The notes under the pieces are model-generated. The model was not told the DNA's origin and searched no databases. It worked only from the letters and a program-made list of their open reading frames with translations. Source: a virus. From it: a stretch of DNA of 21,991 nucleotides. A program made the translations under genes and the position numbers. The stretch spans positions 1-21,991 of the IMG/VR virus record IMGVR_UViG_3300042987_003110; one strand, written 5' to 3'. Positions 21,901-21,991 of this stretch are shown one piece after another (position 1 is the first letter of the stretch; the number at the start of each line of letters is the position of its first letter).

Positions 21901-21991
21901 CGCGGTGCAAGCGCAGCCGTGGGTGCAATGAAGCTGCCTCCGTTGTCGAAGGAGATGAACCTGCAAGCGTTGCGCAGTGTTTTTGATGGAT
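15967..21991 (+). CDS. Giant polyvalent phage protein with zincin-type metallopeptidase motif, partial
   Basis: One frame runs unbroken for 2008 codons and is cut by the window end. Residues 1-40 hold a short opening domain. A Gly/Ala-rich hydrophobic segment (about 131-184) and a second one (about 205-230) precede the block VPTEVLQQAIERGQAGLSVLDDDALKEYG (about 275-303). That block is frequent in giant phage ejection or polyvalent proteins. Charged coiled coils fill most of residues 330-1750. Residues about 1780-1965 form a metallopeptidase-like module with H1840-E1841-x3-H1845 and a following ELLAYAVEEAV block. A SRRTFLRG Tat-type motif (1973-1980) lies near the edge. It starts two bases after the previous stop. 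It is probably packaged and injected to act on the host. Confidence 0.9.
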   Translation, partial: MATSADYANWLRNNQNKRGTPNYATVLRAYQEAALEENQAAQAAPTAAPIPALRTGIGAALGKGFEDYIGSTTTGLQSATGDANSAAELALKRAAASPYADQVSWDKVKEVYAKEGAVAAALEVARQAPLVIAEQLPQLGASAAATYAGAKLGALTSPVTGPVGPIVGGGLGFLASALPSALGSNVERQAAVQREAGQPIDINMGAAVPAALAQTGLEAAGTFIPLGRRLVGKLFGAEVDALLRQGKKEAAEALARESLVKVLTKGTAVGVAAEVPTEVLQQAIERGQAGLSVLDDDALKEYGQTVYQTVLFAGPMGATARTVSRGGARDEIRAAEETAAAEKRKAEREAEEAKKKSPEYLLDLEARYKAAVAKKAELDAAAAKKPPAGADPAAMIAYRDAVRERDAFAKKEMAEVSREYVTREKEIAALKEQQRVAGMTPQDAFLEQLGIPEVKVTPTAAPSSMEEAALEAAKQPAFSRLETYAKERMALADEQSFGMAEPKDYAEYLMGSIPTARLLVKENQQLPGFGKRKSNEIIKLVKERLENYDKAQAAKRQGSPIAQLEAEEAAALEDTARAEEARLAETEERKRLAPEITALQRMAARRLPESVQEDPYLQTVIERAARAAPAPAPQPSAAIGQMQQLLTGQDVTYTAEEQKERQLRRVPGEGFKLFGESAGGRKELLNILRRYTDVRQEEQELRAALPEKPVLGRSTEEEIAAYEQAVADFDDFVKNELRPVEAAYQRRKSEIDALRAAEAAPAKTPDTKLLRERINRALLNPDLSDAAYDLLRRAENLLPDVEMRLETLRTVQDPTRGTQQDIAQTAGLLELLDKQLKQIEIGTAQPRKRPKGMSDEAYAAYAYAGAERRREGLPMAGRTLEQQRRPIAPGAANIVEPTLGTQDDIKLARQRSYAELVSQGFSPGEAAKRAFQIGKPTREAQEVPTDRFATPVLPPERGSQTDVTRRFAAPVTPMQPREARQMAPGPEAERQPGRFLAQPPRKGTIRAQGAPLSLASEIEPLLDALERARAEDAGQQVLFPELEKERGTIASTPEAFRRRLERLKAVKDGYARELLRKEAAIEPLEQEIAQLEETLIVYQQQQKAFENAQFILNNNAALLKELRITGAGTDALRGGMGALTLSEKNLKQVADAFARQRTLINAYLERVEREKAEAPKLKASDFNEIGQLLATQANDEARAKQALEFVQEELTRITRAEEDIYNRQFPQLDQAKETARAGMRDLHKRYGEASEWLNGLKELRVKIQRQQAVASESQKQRTSNPELSQLVADLGRQLEAIDGRIARNKALMGRLETQIAVAVAESKIATLKANASPEAIKRASDDLVAAKQRLRTLRAEVFKGQAKEVEAAAEPQADEATDYAENLKTHQRMLEAMQLRTESGTIVPALSYAQRLAREAGTAANIKTKFSVDDLALLDKDPKRVLNGLVSRATDLENKIRQAVARSRGAEFRSEKDLINRYSNLLYEYENAETALERSQLEPELSIALREYNDALNKTLNQRVVWKGQARDTAELLNTYQKIAYLEERFFLPQAAEKRTYGPETPEESAAREREAAAIFESQREAQAGAGETTGEALTRSQAAKRRKPQKTVYSGKGVSPEELSKKDAEDLLVAEGKQANGQPLTARERKLLSQQRKADERIAENTRIKEEAAKNALVRAAFEKKERKEQLTALEQFLYDEAVSAGAKTAEDVDAISLEEAAATETKPSRGARTTEEAVDEKTRTELEETFAARAGFEDVELSPGATANPSTTDSVRTELKPHFPDLGRVQVYDSVEALVKANPQYEGRIPDDARGFVDRAGNKAFLIAGNINQGQALSVLLHEVGAHIGMKNLLGDAQYNAFVNAVERWQKAPATSAEGRVARAAQARVEAAETPESQQRDELLAYAVEEAVNAGITPQTKSPLGQWLGRIVQRMEAAVRRFFGMEPKGISLRDLVNTAYGAAKVEMQPATPQMSRRTFLRGASAAVGAMKLPPLSKEMNLQALRSVFDG
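21285..21860 (+). other. Zincin-like metallopeptidase module inside the giant protein
   Basis: This coding segment covers residues about 1774-1965. It contains DSVEALVKANP, then GFVDRAGNKAFLIAGNI, then SVLLHEVGAHIGM. The two His and the Glu of HExxxH are the expected zinc ligands and catalytic base in this phage-associated zincin group, where three rather than two residues separate them. A downstream Glu in DELLAYAVEEAV may supply the third ligand; that is inference. The base composition is visibly more GC-rich at third positions than in the preceding coiled-coil region. Confidence 0.7.

Noticed and set aside
20755-21966. Minus-strand open frame of 403 codons
   Set aside because: It is antisense to the GC-rich end of the giant gene. 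Its His/Leu/Arg-rich composition is typical of a shadow frame in GC-rich codons.
15967-21991. Several separate genes instead of one giant gene
   Set aside because: I read the frame codon by codon and found no stop from ATG 15967 to the edge. Internal ATGs lack convincing ribosome sites.

Overview
The window is a compact stretch of a tailed double-stranded DNA bacteriophage genome (Caudoviricetes), most likely a short-tailed (podovirus-like) virus. It lies in the late virion-assembly, lysis and DNA-ejection region. All 26 genes I can support run on the plus strand. They are packed end to end, with gaps of 0 to 14 bases and many ATGA, GTGA or TGATG overlaps, and there is no non-coding stretch over 20 bases. 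The sequence is fairly GC-rich with strong Shine-Dalgarno sites, which suits a proteobacterial host, perhaps freshwater; the host is inference. No integrase, repressor, replication, terminase, portal or major capsid gene is visible, so lifestyle cannot be judged and the head genes must lie outside.

Layout. (1) Positions 1-1197 hold the end of a beta-rich tail or adhesin-like protein and, overlapping it by one base in another frame, a protein with nine back-to-back 22-residue repeats; the two look like one protein split by a frameshift. (2) Positions 1205-3921 hold small, mostly very basic proteins (a DUF6321-like protein, several KGG-motif proteins), plus a NUMOD4/HNH homing-type endonuclease and a one-helix membrane protein. 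(3) Positions 3918-6519 hold head-tail connector and structural genes: an adaptor-like protein, a zinc-ribbon protein, two tiny basic proteins, an SU10-type adaptor and a conserved structural protein. (4) Positions 6528-8429 hold the tail fibre, a GH108 endolysin and a holin-like protein. (5) Positions 8444-11961 hold a gp10/nozzle-like tail protein and a second large structural protein, which share an inserted beta domain. (6) Positions 11972-15964 hold four proteins that look like internal virion or ejection proteins. (7) From 15967 to the window end, one uninterrupted reading frame encodes a giant polyvalent protein (at least 2008 residues). It has an N-terminal hydrophobic glycine-rich segment, long coiled coils, an HExxxH zincin-type metallopeptidase motif, and a near-perfect twin-arginine (Tat) motif just before the window edge.

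How the genes work together. Connector and nozzle proteins close the capsid and build the short tail. The fibre and repeat proteins bind the host. The internal proteins and the giant protein are probably packaged and enter the cell with the DNA. Endolysin and holin release progeny. The most unusual signals are the Tat-like motif embedded in the giant protein, its compositionally distinct metallopeptidase module, the split repeat protein at the left edge, the island of small basic proteins with a shared C-terminal tail, and the beta domain shared by two neighbouring tail genes.
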